Source of the DNA: Casuarius casuarius
Taxonomy: Eukaryota; Chordata; Aves; Casuariiformes; Casuariidae
Direction: 5' to 3'
Assembly (NCBI GenBank): GCA_003342895.1
Contig: PTFA01000197.1
Location: forward strand, 1,624,286 to 1,688,285
DNA length: 64,000 nucleotides
Position 1 is the first letter of the stretch. Every line of letters starts with the position of its first letter. This document shows, piece after piece, positions 32,501-45,578 of this stretch. Under the pieces are notes generated by a model that saw only the letters and a program-made list of their open reading frames with translations, was not told the origin of the DNA and did not search any database. A program made the position numbers and the translations under genes.

Positions 32501-35500
32501 AAAATTGAACCAGAAGTGGACCAGTTCCTGCAGGAGCTGCGTGAGAGAGTCAAGATCGGGGTGGTGGGAGGCTCCGACTACTCCAAGATAGCCGAGCAGC
32601 TGGGCGAGGGCGACGAAGGTGAGACACCAAGGGCACCGGAGGCAGGGAGCAGCCGCCGGAGGATGAGGGGAGGGTGGCGGGCAGACGCCGAGGCCACGTT
32701 TTATAGCCTCTGGGACTTCCTGTACCACGGCACAGGGGGCCTAGGGATTGCGTACATCCAAAATCAACAAGCCGCCTCTGAGCCTGTCGTCGTGGCCGTT
32801 GCCCTTTGGCCACTGGCGGTGCCCAAGGAGCCACGGAGCCGTCGTTCAAAGGCTAACGGCTCCTGAGAGCAGGCTGCCTGGCGGGCCGGGGGTGCTGCTA
32901 CCCCCCCGTCAGGTCTGGTGCTGGGCCCGATCCAGGGCCACAGCAGCTGCAAGAGCAGCTGGGATCTTCTCAGCTCCTGCAGCTCCTGCCTTTAGCAATC
33001 AAGAGCCCGTTGTGAATTTTGCCCCCTCCCACACCCCCGCTCGCTCCCTGTCGCTCTGCGAGCTACTTGGCCACGCGCCCTTCGGTGGCGAGGGTCTCTG
33101 ATGAGTTCCCGGTTAAGCTCCGAGCCGGAACAGATGGAAAGCGACGGTGCCCAAGCTGTTCACCCGCGGTGCTGTGGACCAGGTGGCCCTGAGCAGCAGT
33201 GGGCAGGGGATGAGCTGCGAGTGCTACCTGGGCAAAGCAAATGGGGATGGGAGGTAGAGGAGGGACTGAGAGAGGAAGGCAGGTAGCCTGTCTCTCTCTG
33301 CCTTGTTTTCCCTCTGCAATATCAGTGTCAAACACATGGTTGAGTATTAAGATCTCTCTTCTGCCTCATTAGCCAAGAGAGGCCACACCGTGAAGTAATT
33401 CACGGCTCAAGGGAGCATGAGATTAATTGCTGAGTCGGCAGTGGTCTGTTTACTGCCCCCAGGAGGGGCCAGAGCTAGATAAGCAGTAACTACCTCACGG
33501 GAATATCCTGGCAGTGTGGAAGGGAAGAGAGGGAGCAGAAGGACATGAGCACNGTGGAAAGCCTGATGTTTTGGAGCTCTTATCTCAGTTTTGCCACTGA
33601 TTCAGTCTGTGACCTCAGTCAGGTCGCTTCCCCCTTCCTCCCTCAGCATCCCACCCGGGAGCTGAAGATAATGCCCCTCCCTGCTGTGCAGGGAGCGGTG
33701 AGGGATGGTGCTCGTTTGCTGAGCACCGGGAGATGAGAAGTGTGGTGCTAAGGATTATGGAGAAAGGCTCCCTGGGTCCTGAATACAGGCAGCTTTTCTC
33801 TTTCCGTGTGGCCCCTCTTCCTAGGCAAAGGCTAAAGCAGTACCAATCTTTTTCTTCTTTATTTCCTCCCCTCCAGTCATCAATAAATTTGACTACGTCT
33901 TTGCTGAGAATGGCACTGTGCAATACAAGAACGGGCAGCTGGTCTCCAAGCAGGTAGGCCCAGCAGCTCTTGCAAACATGGCTCTCCTTCTCCATCCCTG
34001 TGCGTCCCGTGAGCACCATGGGGAGCAGTGTCTGGTCCCATTCAGAAGGGCAACCTCTTCTGTTCCCTCTAGCAGCCAGGTTTGACTGTCCCCCTCCTCC
34101 TATTCATGTTCTTGGGTTTGAGCAAGGCCTGGAGCCTGCACTCCCCCACACGTAACGCGGCTGTTGACTGTCATGGGGCTCACATGTTTTATGGCTGAGA
34201 CAGCCAGGACCACCACAGCTGTGGCAGCTGCTTAGCCCCAGGAGAGGCTGTGTGGCTGATGCTCTCATGGGGCAGAAGAGCCAAACAGGCCAGAAAAAAG
34301 AACTGTTCCTGCTGTCTTGAGCTCCCCTTGCTGCATACTGTCCACATTGGGTAGAAAAGCCTAGTCCAGAAAGGCTTTGCCATTTTCTTGAGGGCCTCTC
34401 TTCCTGACAAGTTAGCAGGAACCTGGGCTTCATGTGTCCTCTAGCTTCTTCCTCACTCCCCCTTCTCCCCCCTAGGCCATTCAGGACCACCTGGGAGAAG
34501 AGTTGCTGCAGGATCTAATCAACTTCTGTCTCAACTACATGGCATTGCTGAAGCTGCCCAAGAAACGGTAAAGGCTCGGGCCTGCACAAATGGGAGTTGT
34601 GTCACTGATTTCTAGGGCACTCAGGCCTCCAGAGCCCTCTTAAGAACAGCTGGGCTACTGAGCTTGTCTTTGCTCCAGTCTGGCAGGTTTTATCTTAGTA
34701 TCTAGAGGCCCTATATAGGCTCGTTGTCCCACTGAGCTGAGTAATGTGGGCAAACCATGTCTTTGGTCTGGAGAGTTTGTGCTATTTGTTAGCATAAGGC
34801 CTGTTCTTTCCCCCCTCAGATTTTCTTCCCTCAGAAGCAGGATACGGCCACTGCCTGCATCTGTTTTAAGACAATGGTAACAGCTTGTTCCTGGTCAGAG
34901 CATCAGGCATGAGTGGGTGTGTGAGGCTCCAGACAGACAAAAGATGAGAGGGCTGAAGTCCTCAGATGGGAAGTCCAGAGGCTGAGCACATGGTTTCACA
35001 CTGCATCTAACCCAGTGTCACTTCAAGCCACTGGTAACAGGGCTGGCACTGCTCTACTCCCAACCATGTGCTCCTGTTCGCTTCCCCGGCATCGGATCCA
35101 GCGTCACAGGGTGAGGTTGTTCACCTGGCCTGAAGGAAAACCAGTCCACCATGAGGAAAGAAAAGGATAGTTTCCCATCGGATCAGCTTGTCCTGTTACC
35201 ACACCATTGCTAGATCCAGCAGAAACAAGGGAGAGGGGACAGATGGCATGGACATGGAAGGGGAGAGCAGGATGGCCTTTTACAGAGGCAGCCTGCAGTT
35301 AAACCAGTCTGGGTGTAATGTCAAACCACCCCTCAGACTACAATTTCATAAATGCTTGGAGCCAGCGTGAGCCAGCGCTGCTGTTGAAAGAAGCTGTTCT
35401 GCCCTCCCCTTGACCCAGCTGTTTGTGCCTGCTCTGTCCCATGTGTCAGCACCAGTGTTTGTAGGGTGAACCTGCACACGGGAGTGATGTGGTTGAAATT

Positions 35501-38500
35501 AAGACTTAAATGAAAATTGCTAAACTGTGATCCAAATCAGTCTTCTGATCTGAGTCACCATGTGGCAACATGAGCACTTGTGAGAGGGGCCAGGATGGGA
35601 GTGTTGGCTAAACATGCCCCCGAAACTGTGGCCTGGGGCCCAGACACCTCAAGGCTGTTTGGTTGCCTCACTGCTGTCTGGTTGCCCAACACCCAGCAAG
35701 GTTTTGGCTCCTAAAAGCCTCTGTGGGTTTAGGCTTTGGGGATTTTTAGCAAAGCAAGGGTTGGAACCTGTGTCTCCTGAGTCCTGGCCTGGGGCATGAA
35801 CCACCAGACCCTTGGCACTGCCGAGGTGCTGCCCAGCAGGCTGTAGGCGTGGCTGCCTGTGCATCCTTCCTCCTTCAGTGTGCTATAAGACAGGATCTGA
35901 GTTTGGGGAAAGCTAGACTCAGACTCAGAGCTTCATCGCAGAGCAAGGGCAGACAGGGCTGGGAGGGATGTCAAAGGGTTAGTGAGTTCAGGGCTCCTCA
36001 GCTGGAAAGGGAAGGGGATAATCCTTCTCTAGCTAGGTTTCCACAAGAGCTTTTAATCTATTTTCAGATTAACTGTGCTGCCATCCCTTGTTTGTAACGC
36101 TGGTGCAGGTACTGGGCTGAACCCTCAAAAAGCTATTCCAAGGTGCCAAGTCAACAAAACTGGCCAGGTTTCTAGCAGAGAAGAAAAAAAGGGAATAGTC
36201 TTCTGACAGCTTAGTGCTTTGAACCAGCCCCCGAGGGACCGGCAGAGTAGTAGTGCCAGTGCAGGGTGAGGGTGGCAAGCAGGAAATTCCATCGTGTCTG
36301 TGCAAGCTTAGATAAGAACCACAGTCAAAGGTGCACGAAGACACAAAGGTCCTGCTCGTGTCCTGCGAGGAGGTGCTGACTGCTCATCCAGCCAGCACCT
36401 TATATCAGTAGTGAGTTACATTGACCTGCTCCATCCTGCTGCCTCAAGGTACCACCAACTCCACCCAGCTCATCTACCACAGATAACATTTCTTAAAAGC
36501 CTCCAGGGTGGAGATGCCACAGTCTCCACAGGCAGTTGGTGCAGTCTGGAGAACAGCTGTCCTTGCAGTTGTTACAACAATAGAAAACGTTTCCTAGCAT
36601 CTCACCTAAGCCCATTGCTCGCAGGCTGTCCCCAGGGTGCACGAGAATGGTTTATTCCTCTTCACAGTTTCCTTTTATAAAATTGTGAGCCCCTGGGAGA
36701 CCTTAGAGTTGTTGAAGCCTGGCCTCAGCTTGCTGCAGCAGGGCTCTTGGGCATCTTTGAGGCTCTTGTATACCTGAAGCACAAGCGCCCATGGGTGGAC
36801 ACAGCGTCTTTCTTGCTGCATGTTCCTGCAGGCACTGAGCAGTCATTCCCCTGGAAAGGTCTGTTTTTCTCTTCCTGCCCCCATTGTAACCCTGTGCCCT
36901 TGCCTGCATACAGAGGGACCTTCATTGAGTTTCGCAATGGGATGCTGAACATCTCCCCCATCGGACGGAGCTGCACACCAGAGGAGCGAATCGAGTTCTC
37001 TGAGTTGGACAAGGTATGTGGGCCTGTCTCGGGCTCACCCTCCCCTTCTCTGCTGGTCTTGCACTGTCACAGCTCTTGGGTCTTGTCTGCTTCTCCCCTG
37101 CCCAAGGGAAGGAGCCCAGCTCCAAGCTGTGCACCAGGCCAACACACGCAGCAAGGTGGAGATAGGACTGATGGTCAGAAAGCCCAAGGAGAAACATAGA
37201 AAAAAGGAAGAATTTGGCTTCATTGGGGACCGCCAATGCAGTGGGGCTGCCAACAGTGTTCATGGTGCTGCGGGAGACCCCCAGGGAATAAGGAACTTAT
37301 TTCACAGGGTGTTTGTGTTTCCTTGTTCACAAGAACCAAAGATGGAATTTCCCTGAAAACCTCAGAGGGCCCAAAACTTCCTAGCTCAGGTCGCCCCTCC
37401 AGGGTGGCCCAGCAGCCCTCTTCTCTCTCTTACTTTCCTAGCCCTAAAAGAGCTGGAACCAATGGGCTTCCCAGGCTGGGAGGGCCATGGCACATCTCTG
37501 AAGTGTTTGGCCTGTGCTCAGAGCAGTTTCTACCTGTGGGAGCTTTCTTGGGAAATAGGGATCAGTCAGACTTTGCAAGACATGTAAGCAAAGCTGGAAA
37601 CTTTGGGTTATGAACTTGACTTCTGGGAAATTGAAGCAGATGCATTTCATTGCCAGGGAGAGTGTGTGACCTGCTGTTCCCAGTAGCTTGCTGAAGCTGG
37701 CCTAAGCTAACGTCCTTATAAGCAGGCCTTGGGGAGGACTGGTGGAAGCTGGCTAAACATCGTTAAACTGTCCAGGAGGAGGGGGCTGGACAAGAGGAAA
37801 CTGAAGGCAGTCGGTTTAGTGTCCGTTAGGATCCTGCAGAGCACAGAGAGTTCCCTTGGGGCTCAGGGAGGTGGGAAGGGGGAGTGGGATCAGAGCAGAG
37901 AAATGCACCAGAGTTGCCCAGCAAACACCTTTCAACAGACTATGGTAGGCTGTCGACATCTAATTATTCAAATCCTTCTTCCTCCCTTTTCCTCCTTCTC
38001 CTCCATAGAAAGAGCGGATCCGGGAGAAGTTTGTGGCAGCCTTGCAGAGGGAGTTTGCTGGCAAAGGCCTGCGTTTCTCTCGAGGTGAGCAGAGGGTGCT
38101 ACCTTGGCTTTGCATTGGCCTCTTTATTGTGTTTCCCATTAAATTCTGGAAAGGAGAGCAGGAATCCCAGCTATTCCCTCCAGGGGCTTGGTTGGGCAAA
38201 TGCTGGAGCTGTGCTCCCCAGGGGGGACCCCAGCAAGAGCACAAAGACCTCCTATTCCTGGAGAACTGTTTTGGGGGTGTCACATTCACAGCAGGGCAAT
38301 GGACAGAGAGTAAACTGTGCTGTAGATTTTCTTCTCGGGGGATCGGCCATATGGACTGGTTTCTGTCCTGTGATGTTTTCTGTGCCTTATTTTAGTTAGC
38401 TCTGTTGAGCCCACCCCTGCACAGGAGGTCTGTTTTGGCTCAAGCATCAGCGATAGGGTTGCCGGCAGAGCTCCAGGCACATCCAGCCCTCTGCACAGAC

Positions 38501-41500
38501 TCCTTTAGGAATGCAGTGGCGTGAGAGAGAAAGGAGCCTCATGCGTTTCTCTGCTCTGGAGCTTTGTTTGGAGCTGCCAAGCAGCAGGGAGTTTGCCACG
38601 CCACGCCATGGCCTTTTGCAGGGCCACTTCTTGGAGTGGAGCTGCACTTTTACAGCCAACTTAGCAAAGGTGAGGAACTGAAGGAGAGGCTGAGCTATCT
38701 TGGGAATGTGGCGAGGACAGGGAGGAAAATGAGGATGTAAGTGATGGGGCTGAAATTGGAAGAGACTCTTTGCAGAGAAGATAGGCATGTGTTAACATAA
38801 GGAGGTACCGTGTGGAAATCTAGGCAAGGGGCAAGGAGATGACGAGGCTGGGATGGGGCAGGTGACGCTCCGCTCTTGGGCACAGCCCCAGCCTGTAGGG
38901 AGCACTTGGCCCTCTGGTCTTCCAAGAGCTTTCATCCTGAGATGATCCTTCCCTCTCCCTTCAGCGTCCTGCCAAGAGTACCTTGTGCTGCCCGCAGCAT
39001 TGACACAGACCATTTGTCATAGCAGAGAAAGACAAAGGCCCCGCAGCCGTGTCCCCAAGGGCACAGGGGACAAGAACAGAACAATGGGCCTTTCTCCTCT
39101 GACCTTGGGAAGCTGCCATCAAGAGCCCCAGCCCCTGGTGTAAAAGCGTGAAGACAATGGGAGCTGTGGGCCCCCAGCTCCTCTGCAGAGAAAGCACGGA
39201 GTGTCTCAGGTCAGGCATCCAAAAAGAGGGGCGCGTGGAAACAGGCCTCTTGTGACAGGCTGGCTCCAAGCGCCTCGTCCCAGGCTATGGAGGGCACGAG
39301 CCCCAGAGGCGATGGGAGATCTCGCTGCAGCCCCCTGGACCCGTGCTTTGCCCAGACCAGGGACGGTGCTTGCTGTCCTCGATGCAGGCTTCCCTGCCCT
39401 CTCTCTCTGATTTCCTCCCCACTCCAGCTGTCCTCAGGAGCCCTTCTTGCTGTCCAGCTCTATTTAAAAGGACAGAACACAGAGAAGTGCAGCATTTTTC
39501 ACAGGTAAATGGCTGGATACAAAAGGAGGAAGGATTTTGAGGGCACTGTCCTGGAAAATTGGCGGTCAGGTTTATTTCCTGCTCTGCTGCAGGCTCCTTG
39601 CGTGAGCCTGGACACGTCCTCATCCCTGATCTCGTAGGGCACTTAATCCCCTCAGTATTGCAGTGCCTTGCCCAGGTCACCCTGTCTCCTCGTGAATCCT
39701 CTGCCCTGAGCTGGGCACGCAGGCTCCTTGCCCCGTGCATGGGGAACCAGCGGCAGTTTAGGGACCCCCCCCCCCAAACCAACAGGGCACCTCAGCTAGC
39801 CAAGGAGGAGTGGAGAGGGACATCAGTAGGTACATTTCTGAGCGGCCTGAGGGATGGGTGCCTCTCCTCCAGCAGGGACCTTCCCCTGCGGGTAACTGTC
39901 TCCTTCCTAAGAGAGGTGGGGATTGTTATTTGTGACGAAAGAGACTGTGAAACTCCAGAATTGCTGGTAGGCGGGTGGATTTCCTAGAGAAACAGGCAAA
40001 CGACATCACCCCACTGGGGACCCAGTGGAGCAGGGATCTGAACTGGGGGGTGAGGGACATCCCCGTTCAAATCCATGTTCCTCTGGGCTCCAAGCGAGAC
40101 CCAGACATACGCAGGCCCTAAACTGTGGGGGACGGGGAAGGATGGGGAAGGTGCTGCCTGGGGCTTAGCACACAACCAAAAGGGGAGCAGGGGTGCTGGG
40201 GATAACCCTGCCTGATCTAGAGCCAGGGCTCGTTTCTCGCCTTTCTGGACAGTACTGTGCACGTGGATGTTCACACGTATACACGCTCTCTGGGAAAGCT
40301 CCCTCACCTCTCTACATCTGCCCCATCTGCCTTGACACCTCTCAAGCTGTTGGCAGCCTGCATTTGACTCGGTGACGAGAGACGGCAGGGCCCCAAGCGG
40401 GTTGACAGGCTCACGGTACGGCGGTGGCAAAGTCCGTGCTCCTTGAGCNGCACGCAAAGCCTGCTCAGGACCTGCGGTGTGGCGAGCGGGGACCTGAGCT
40501 GTGCAGTGCGCAGGGCTCGCTTTGTTTTTGCAGAGCACCAGGAGCTCCAGGTGCCGGCAGGGTTAAGTAGCTTCAGAGCAGTGGTTTTAGAAATGTCAGT
40601 GATGTCCATGCGGGAGCCTAGGAGAGAGCTTGATGCCGGTATCTGTCTGAGGACGTGGGCTTTGTGCCCGCCTCTGCCTCGTGTGGGACGCAGAGCGCGT
40701 CGGTGCTGATCTGTAATGCGTAACCCCCACATCCGCCCCCGCCAGAGCCGGCTCTTGCAACTCCCCTGCCATGCCCTGCTTGCATCCATGGTAGTCACGG
40801 GAGCCGTGCTGATGTCACCCCAGCCATGCTGATGTCACCCCTGCCCGTTGTCATAGAAACAGCATGGTCCTGGTCATATGCTGGAGGATCAGTCACGGAG
40901 GGAGGCAGATGCCTCGGTACTGTGTGGGGAGGGCTCCCTGCGCATGTGCACCCCTTTTCCCCTCCTCCCACCCATTCCGGCGTGGGGGGACACCCTGGCC
41001 AGCACCCAGCTGCGGTGCCTAATGCCCTTCGTTCTGCTGGCAGGTGGCATGATCAGCTTTGACGTCTTCCCGGAGGGCTGGGACAAGCGCTACTGCCTCA
41101 ACGTGCTTGACGATGAGCGATTTGACGCCATCCACTTCTTTGGGAATGAGACGACCCCTGTGAGTATGCCCCCGTAGCCCAGGGCTTGGCCTCCTTCTCT
41201 TTTCCACCCTAGCAGGCGCTGTGCCTCTGCCAGCAGCCGACACAGACCTCTAGCGGTGCAAGAGGGACAGAGGCTCTCATGTGGGGCGTGTTTGCAGCAG
41301 GCTCATAATGTTTGTGAGTCTGGCTGGATTGTGCAGAAATCACCTTGGATTCGCTATGCTGGGGTCTACATCAGTATTGCTTTCCTTCCCCCAGCACTCG
41401 CTGGGGCCGTCAGCCACGCCTGGGGCCAGCAGGACCCAGAAGTCAAGCCCCAAACACTTAGGAGAGGGCTTTTCAGGGACAGCTTTGCCTTCCCTTTGGT

Positions 41501-42186
41501 TTGGTGGAGGGTGATGCTTCCTTGCTGCTATAGACCAGCTTAGCCATCTGCTTGGCCCTCTCCCTTCCAGATGCTCGCAACCTCCCCTGCCCAGATGTGC
41601 CCACCCCATCTCCTGCTAAACCCTTCATGAGAAGGGTAGAGGTTAACCCTGCCCTCCCAGACAAGCTCTCCTGGTCTAGGGCCTTCCCCATCCTTTCCAG
41701 GGGATGTGGTGCTCCACTACCTGCCTCCCATGCTCTAAGGTGGCACAGAAGAGGGGAAGCAAGGGGGCAGGAGCAGGGCTCTCAGTACAGCCTCTTCTGC
41801 TTCCCTGCTGCTGCGTGAGTAACAAGCAGCATGTCTCCATGAGCCAGCAAAGCCCGAGCAGCCCATTCGCCGCCTGCCAAGGTGTCGCGCGTGACCCCAG
41901 CTGGCTAGCCGCACGCTCCTGCCTCCCACCTCAGCCCCCGGGAGACCTGTGCTGCAGCAGCAAACGGAGGCTCCTCGCAGGACAAAAGCTGTGGGTTGTC
42001 AAAGGAGGAGGAGGCTTTGGCAAGGCTCTGCTAACATTTTCCCTATTTTCTATTCTCCTGCAGGGAGGGAACGATTATGAAATCTATGACGATCCCCGAA
42101 CGGTGGGACATAGTGTCCAGTCCCCCCAGGACACCGTCCAGCGATGCCGCGAAATCTTCTTTCCAGAGAGAGCTAATGAGTGCTGA
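32501..42186 (+). CDS. PMM1: PMM1, phosphomannomutase 1 (exons 2-8; exon 1 missing)
   Basis: PMM1 is a cytosolic HAD-superfamily phosphomutase converting mannose-6-phosphate to mannose-1-phosphate for GDP-mannose and glycosylation. In brain it can act as an IMP-stimulated glucose-1,6-bisphosphatase. Exons: 32501-32618, 33877-33953, 34476-34567, 36914-37013, 38009-38084, 41044-41159 and 42064-42186, all GT-AG, 702 nt. The 233 visible residues equal in number human residues 30-262. Family blocks are present: [50 protein letters not shown] (substrate-binding cap), [19 protein letters not shown] and the HAD-type [26 protein letters not shown] near the C-terminus. The catalytic DxDGT motif belongs to exon 1, which falls in the gap. 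Exon 2 begins in phase 0. PMM1 rather than PMM2 is chosen from the cap and C-terminal residues and from synteny. Confidence 0.96.
36405..36620 (-). mobile_element. Old CR1 LINE fragment in PMM1 intron 4
   Basis: The plus strand resembles complemented CR1 3' sequence: 'aaaagcctccagggtggaga', 'gccacagtctccacaggcag' and 'ctagcatctcacctaagccc'. It is diverged and short. Confidence 0.55.
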
Positions 42187-45100
42187 CTGCGAGATCCCTG
42201 CAGCCCTTCTCCCCCACTCTCTTCCCACGTGAGGAAAAGCACCTTCATTTGAGGAATCTGCTCAGGGTAGACTGGAAAACACTTTCCAGAGCTGGTCAGG
42301 ATTTAATGTGTGAATGCGGGTGGGTGTGCAGAAGGGGGGCTCAGTTGATCAGCCCTTCAGCACTCCCCATTTATGGCTGGAGTCTGTGGGACTGGACAGC
42401 CCTTGCCTCCAGAAAAACCTCTTCTCTTTCCAGTTCAGGCCTAGGTGAGAGGCAATACCTGCTTTCTTGATCTGAAAGCATTCGAAATGGCCAGTCATGA
42501 CAGCGTGTGCATCCCTCTCTTGCTCCCTCCCCTTTTCTCTTCTTTCTCGCTCTGTTTCTCTTAACATTTTTTGCACAAGGGAATATGCATCTCACGCTTC
42601 TCTGCCTCTTGTCCCTTTGACAGGGAAGATGGGTCTGCTCAGGCTCCAGGCACTCTCACTGGAGAAGCAAGATGCCAATAAGGCAGTTTGCTCCAAGCCC
42701 CTGGTAGGAAGAGGCAGCAGCGACTCCGGCTTGTTGCAGTGCTGTATGTCCTAACAGAGAGGGACGCGGTGGCAGCATTGCCCCAAGCCCTCGGGGCCCG
42801 TGTGCATCCCTCACCTCAGTTCCACGCGGGGACAGTCCTTAGACATGGCCTGGGAATGATATTTTTTAAATGGCTGTGTTCCCACTCTGGGCTTTGCTCA
42901 GGTGCCTACAAAAATGAATTCTCTTTACCTTATTAAAAAAAAAAAGGGCTACAATGGGTTTCATGTCCTCCAGAAGTTGTCAAGTCTGACAACTGGCTTG
43001 GCTGGAGGACCCCTGGGTGCCTAATGAGCATAGGGCACTTTATGGGAAGACTGGTATCAGACACCTTACCAACAGTCTTCTCATGTTTAGGTGTTGGAGT
43101 CACTGATGTGTTGGTACCCCACCTTATCCAAGGCATTAATAACAGAGACTAAATCTCCTTCCTTCCCTAGTGCTCACCTTTCCTGTTATGTCCTTCTGTC
43201 AGAGACATTTTCAGAGATGGCCAATACAGGCCAAAACTGGTTCCTAGTGCCAGTGGAGACAGATACTTTAACAATACCCTCCAAGCTTTCTTCTTCCACC
43301 ACCGTTCCCCCACCCGGTCACTTTACGTGGCCACCTTTAGGAAGGCAAATAATTCGGTGCCGCTCTCATATGTGCTCCTGCTCCTCTCTTCTGAGTCTTC
43401 AGGCATAGCAAAACTAAATCTCTCTTTGGCCCCTTACGTTGCCCCTTTACTCCTGGCTGTTACGCTGGGGTGTACCTGCACATCAGTGACTCTAGCCGCA
43501 GCTCAGTGCTCAGCAGGACGCTGGGGATCCTCTCCAGGGAGGTGCCCTCCTTACAGCTGCCTGGGGCACAAGTACCTGGTATTTGTGCCCCCAGAGGGGA
43601 GGATAGAGGTTCCTGCAAAAACTCCCCGTGTTGCTCCCTGGAAGCTTTTCTCACCATGTCCCTGCCAGTGTGTCACTGTCCCTGCTGAGCTGTTACTGTC
43701 TCTCGGTTCTGTTTTTCCTCTCCTCTTCTTCTTGTTCCTGCTTTCCGTGCACTCTAATTGCCTCTCCCTGTAGTCCAGTTGCTCTTTGCATCTAGTAGCT
43801 GGACTGCAGAGAGATATTTCTCAGCTGGCTACCACCACTTAACTAAGGGACCAAATTGCTCAGACAAGATATGTTGGTGCTTTTAGATCCAGGGCAGGGC
43901 TCCCACGTTGTCACTGGCAGGAGCCTGAGTGGACCTCGGTACTGTTCCCTGGCCGCAGTCGCAAGAGCAGGTGTGCTGATGGCCAGCAGCGTCAGGGTGC
44001 TTTTCTTCTCCATTTGACTGTACCTCTTAACTCCACAACACATCAGGTCTGTAATGCATCAAGTCTGCATGAGCTCATTGGTCTGCCGGGTATCCGGAAA
44101 TCCCCAACAGATGCACGAGTTCCTCTTTCTACCCAGACAAAATTTCTGAGTGGGAGAAGAGGACCTGTTGGAGAGGCCTGATGCAGGGCACCTTTTCCAC
44201 AGACCACTGTTTTTAGCCCTCCAGGGTGACCTCTATGGAGGAGTCATGTCTTGTGGTTCCTCCTCCTCTGTTTCACTGTGGATCAGGTTAGATGTGGTTT
44301 TCTTGGTTTATTTTTTTCTGTAAGTGTATTCAAAGTCAGCAGGATCTCTAGAGAGCTCCGTGGTGTCGAAGACCAGGCCCTGACCCTGAAGGTGCAAGAC
44401 ACCACGGTGGCTCTGGGGATCGAGATGACCAACGTATTTGAAGGGAAAGGCAGGCTCTGTCCAAAGCTGCTCCTGGTGGCATTGCTTGGTGTGGGGAGAA
44501 TTGCAGGGAGAGCAGAGCAGAAACACGGCTGCCCTTTGAGGCAGTAGCCGCTGTTTCCTCTGCTGAGGAGTTCACATGGGCATTGGTGGGATCAAGTTCA
44601 GGAAGCTTCCCCTTTCCTAGTGTCCTCTGTGTTACACTGAGCTTGGGCTAGTGGAGGGTACCTCCTGCCAGGAGACTCTGTCTGCTGGAGGAGAAGGAGG
44701 AGGAGGAGGAGGAGGGTGGCATCAGAAATAACTGGGGAGCCCCGGGGTCTTGAGGCACTGAAATGCTGCTATTGAGGTGGCTGAACGCTGAACTTGGCGC
44801 GAGGTAGGCACCTCGCCTGTCCGCTGGGAAGCAGATGGGAAGCCCAGGTGCCCGCACTGGGGACAGGGCGTGCAGAAGAGGCCTGTACCGGAGAGCTGAG
44901 CAGTCATCTCTGGCTGCAGAGAGGCTGCCATGGCTCTTCGGTCCGGCCAGCACAGAGCCAAAGCTAACCCGCAGGACCTTCAGAGACAAATCAGGTCTCC
45001 CATGGTGCTGTGAGCATGGGCGAGGGAGGATTTCTCAGGGCTTGTGTGTGAGTGAGCAGACGTGGTGGGCCCCACGTCGGGAACGGTGTCGCCATATGGT

Positions 45101-45215
45101 TCTGTATCCCTGCAAGACGGGCAGTTCCTGTCTGACTGATACTAACTGTTAAATAAGAAATATATTTAAATACATATATATATATTAAAAAAAAAAGTCA
45201 TATTAAAGCTGTTAC
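42187..45215 (+). other. PMM1: Probable PMM1 3' UTR and downstream flank
   Basis: There is no coding sequence. Candidate poly(A) sites are ATTAAA at 42931 and at about 45203 (CATATTAAAGC, after an AT repeat at 45165-45185). A (GGA)n tract lies at 44695-44716. Which site is used cannot be told from sequence. Confidence 0.4.
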
Positions 45216-45578
45216 GGCCATGGAGGGAGCGTGTGCTTTGTGCCCGAGCTCTGCTCCAGCCCTCGCGTGCTGTAGGTGTCCGGTGGCGAGCCACAGGAAG
45301 GGGAAGCCATGGAGAAATGCGCAGCCCCATGGCCAGCGGCAGGGCTTCGACACCCCCCAGCAGCAGAGCCTTGCGTCTGCGCTACCCCCGGGTTGCTCCC
45401 TGCACCAGAAATACCTCACCCCCCCGTTGCAGGCAGCAGCCTCTGGTCCCGGGGTTGGGGTCTGCTGCCTCCCAGCACCCAGAGCCGCCTGCGCTCCCCT
45501 GCTGCAGTGCACACGCACGTGCACACGCACACACACACAGACAGAGCTGGCATGGGCAGGGCTCATGGGAAAGTCACT

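Noticed and set aside
31787..32866. Overlapping 300-codon frames on both strands in the PMM1 CpG island
   Set aside because: High GC lowers stop-codon frequency. Only the short PMM1 exon 2 part is conserved.
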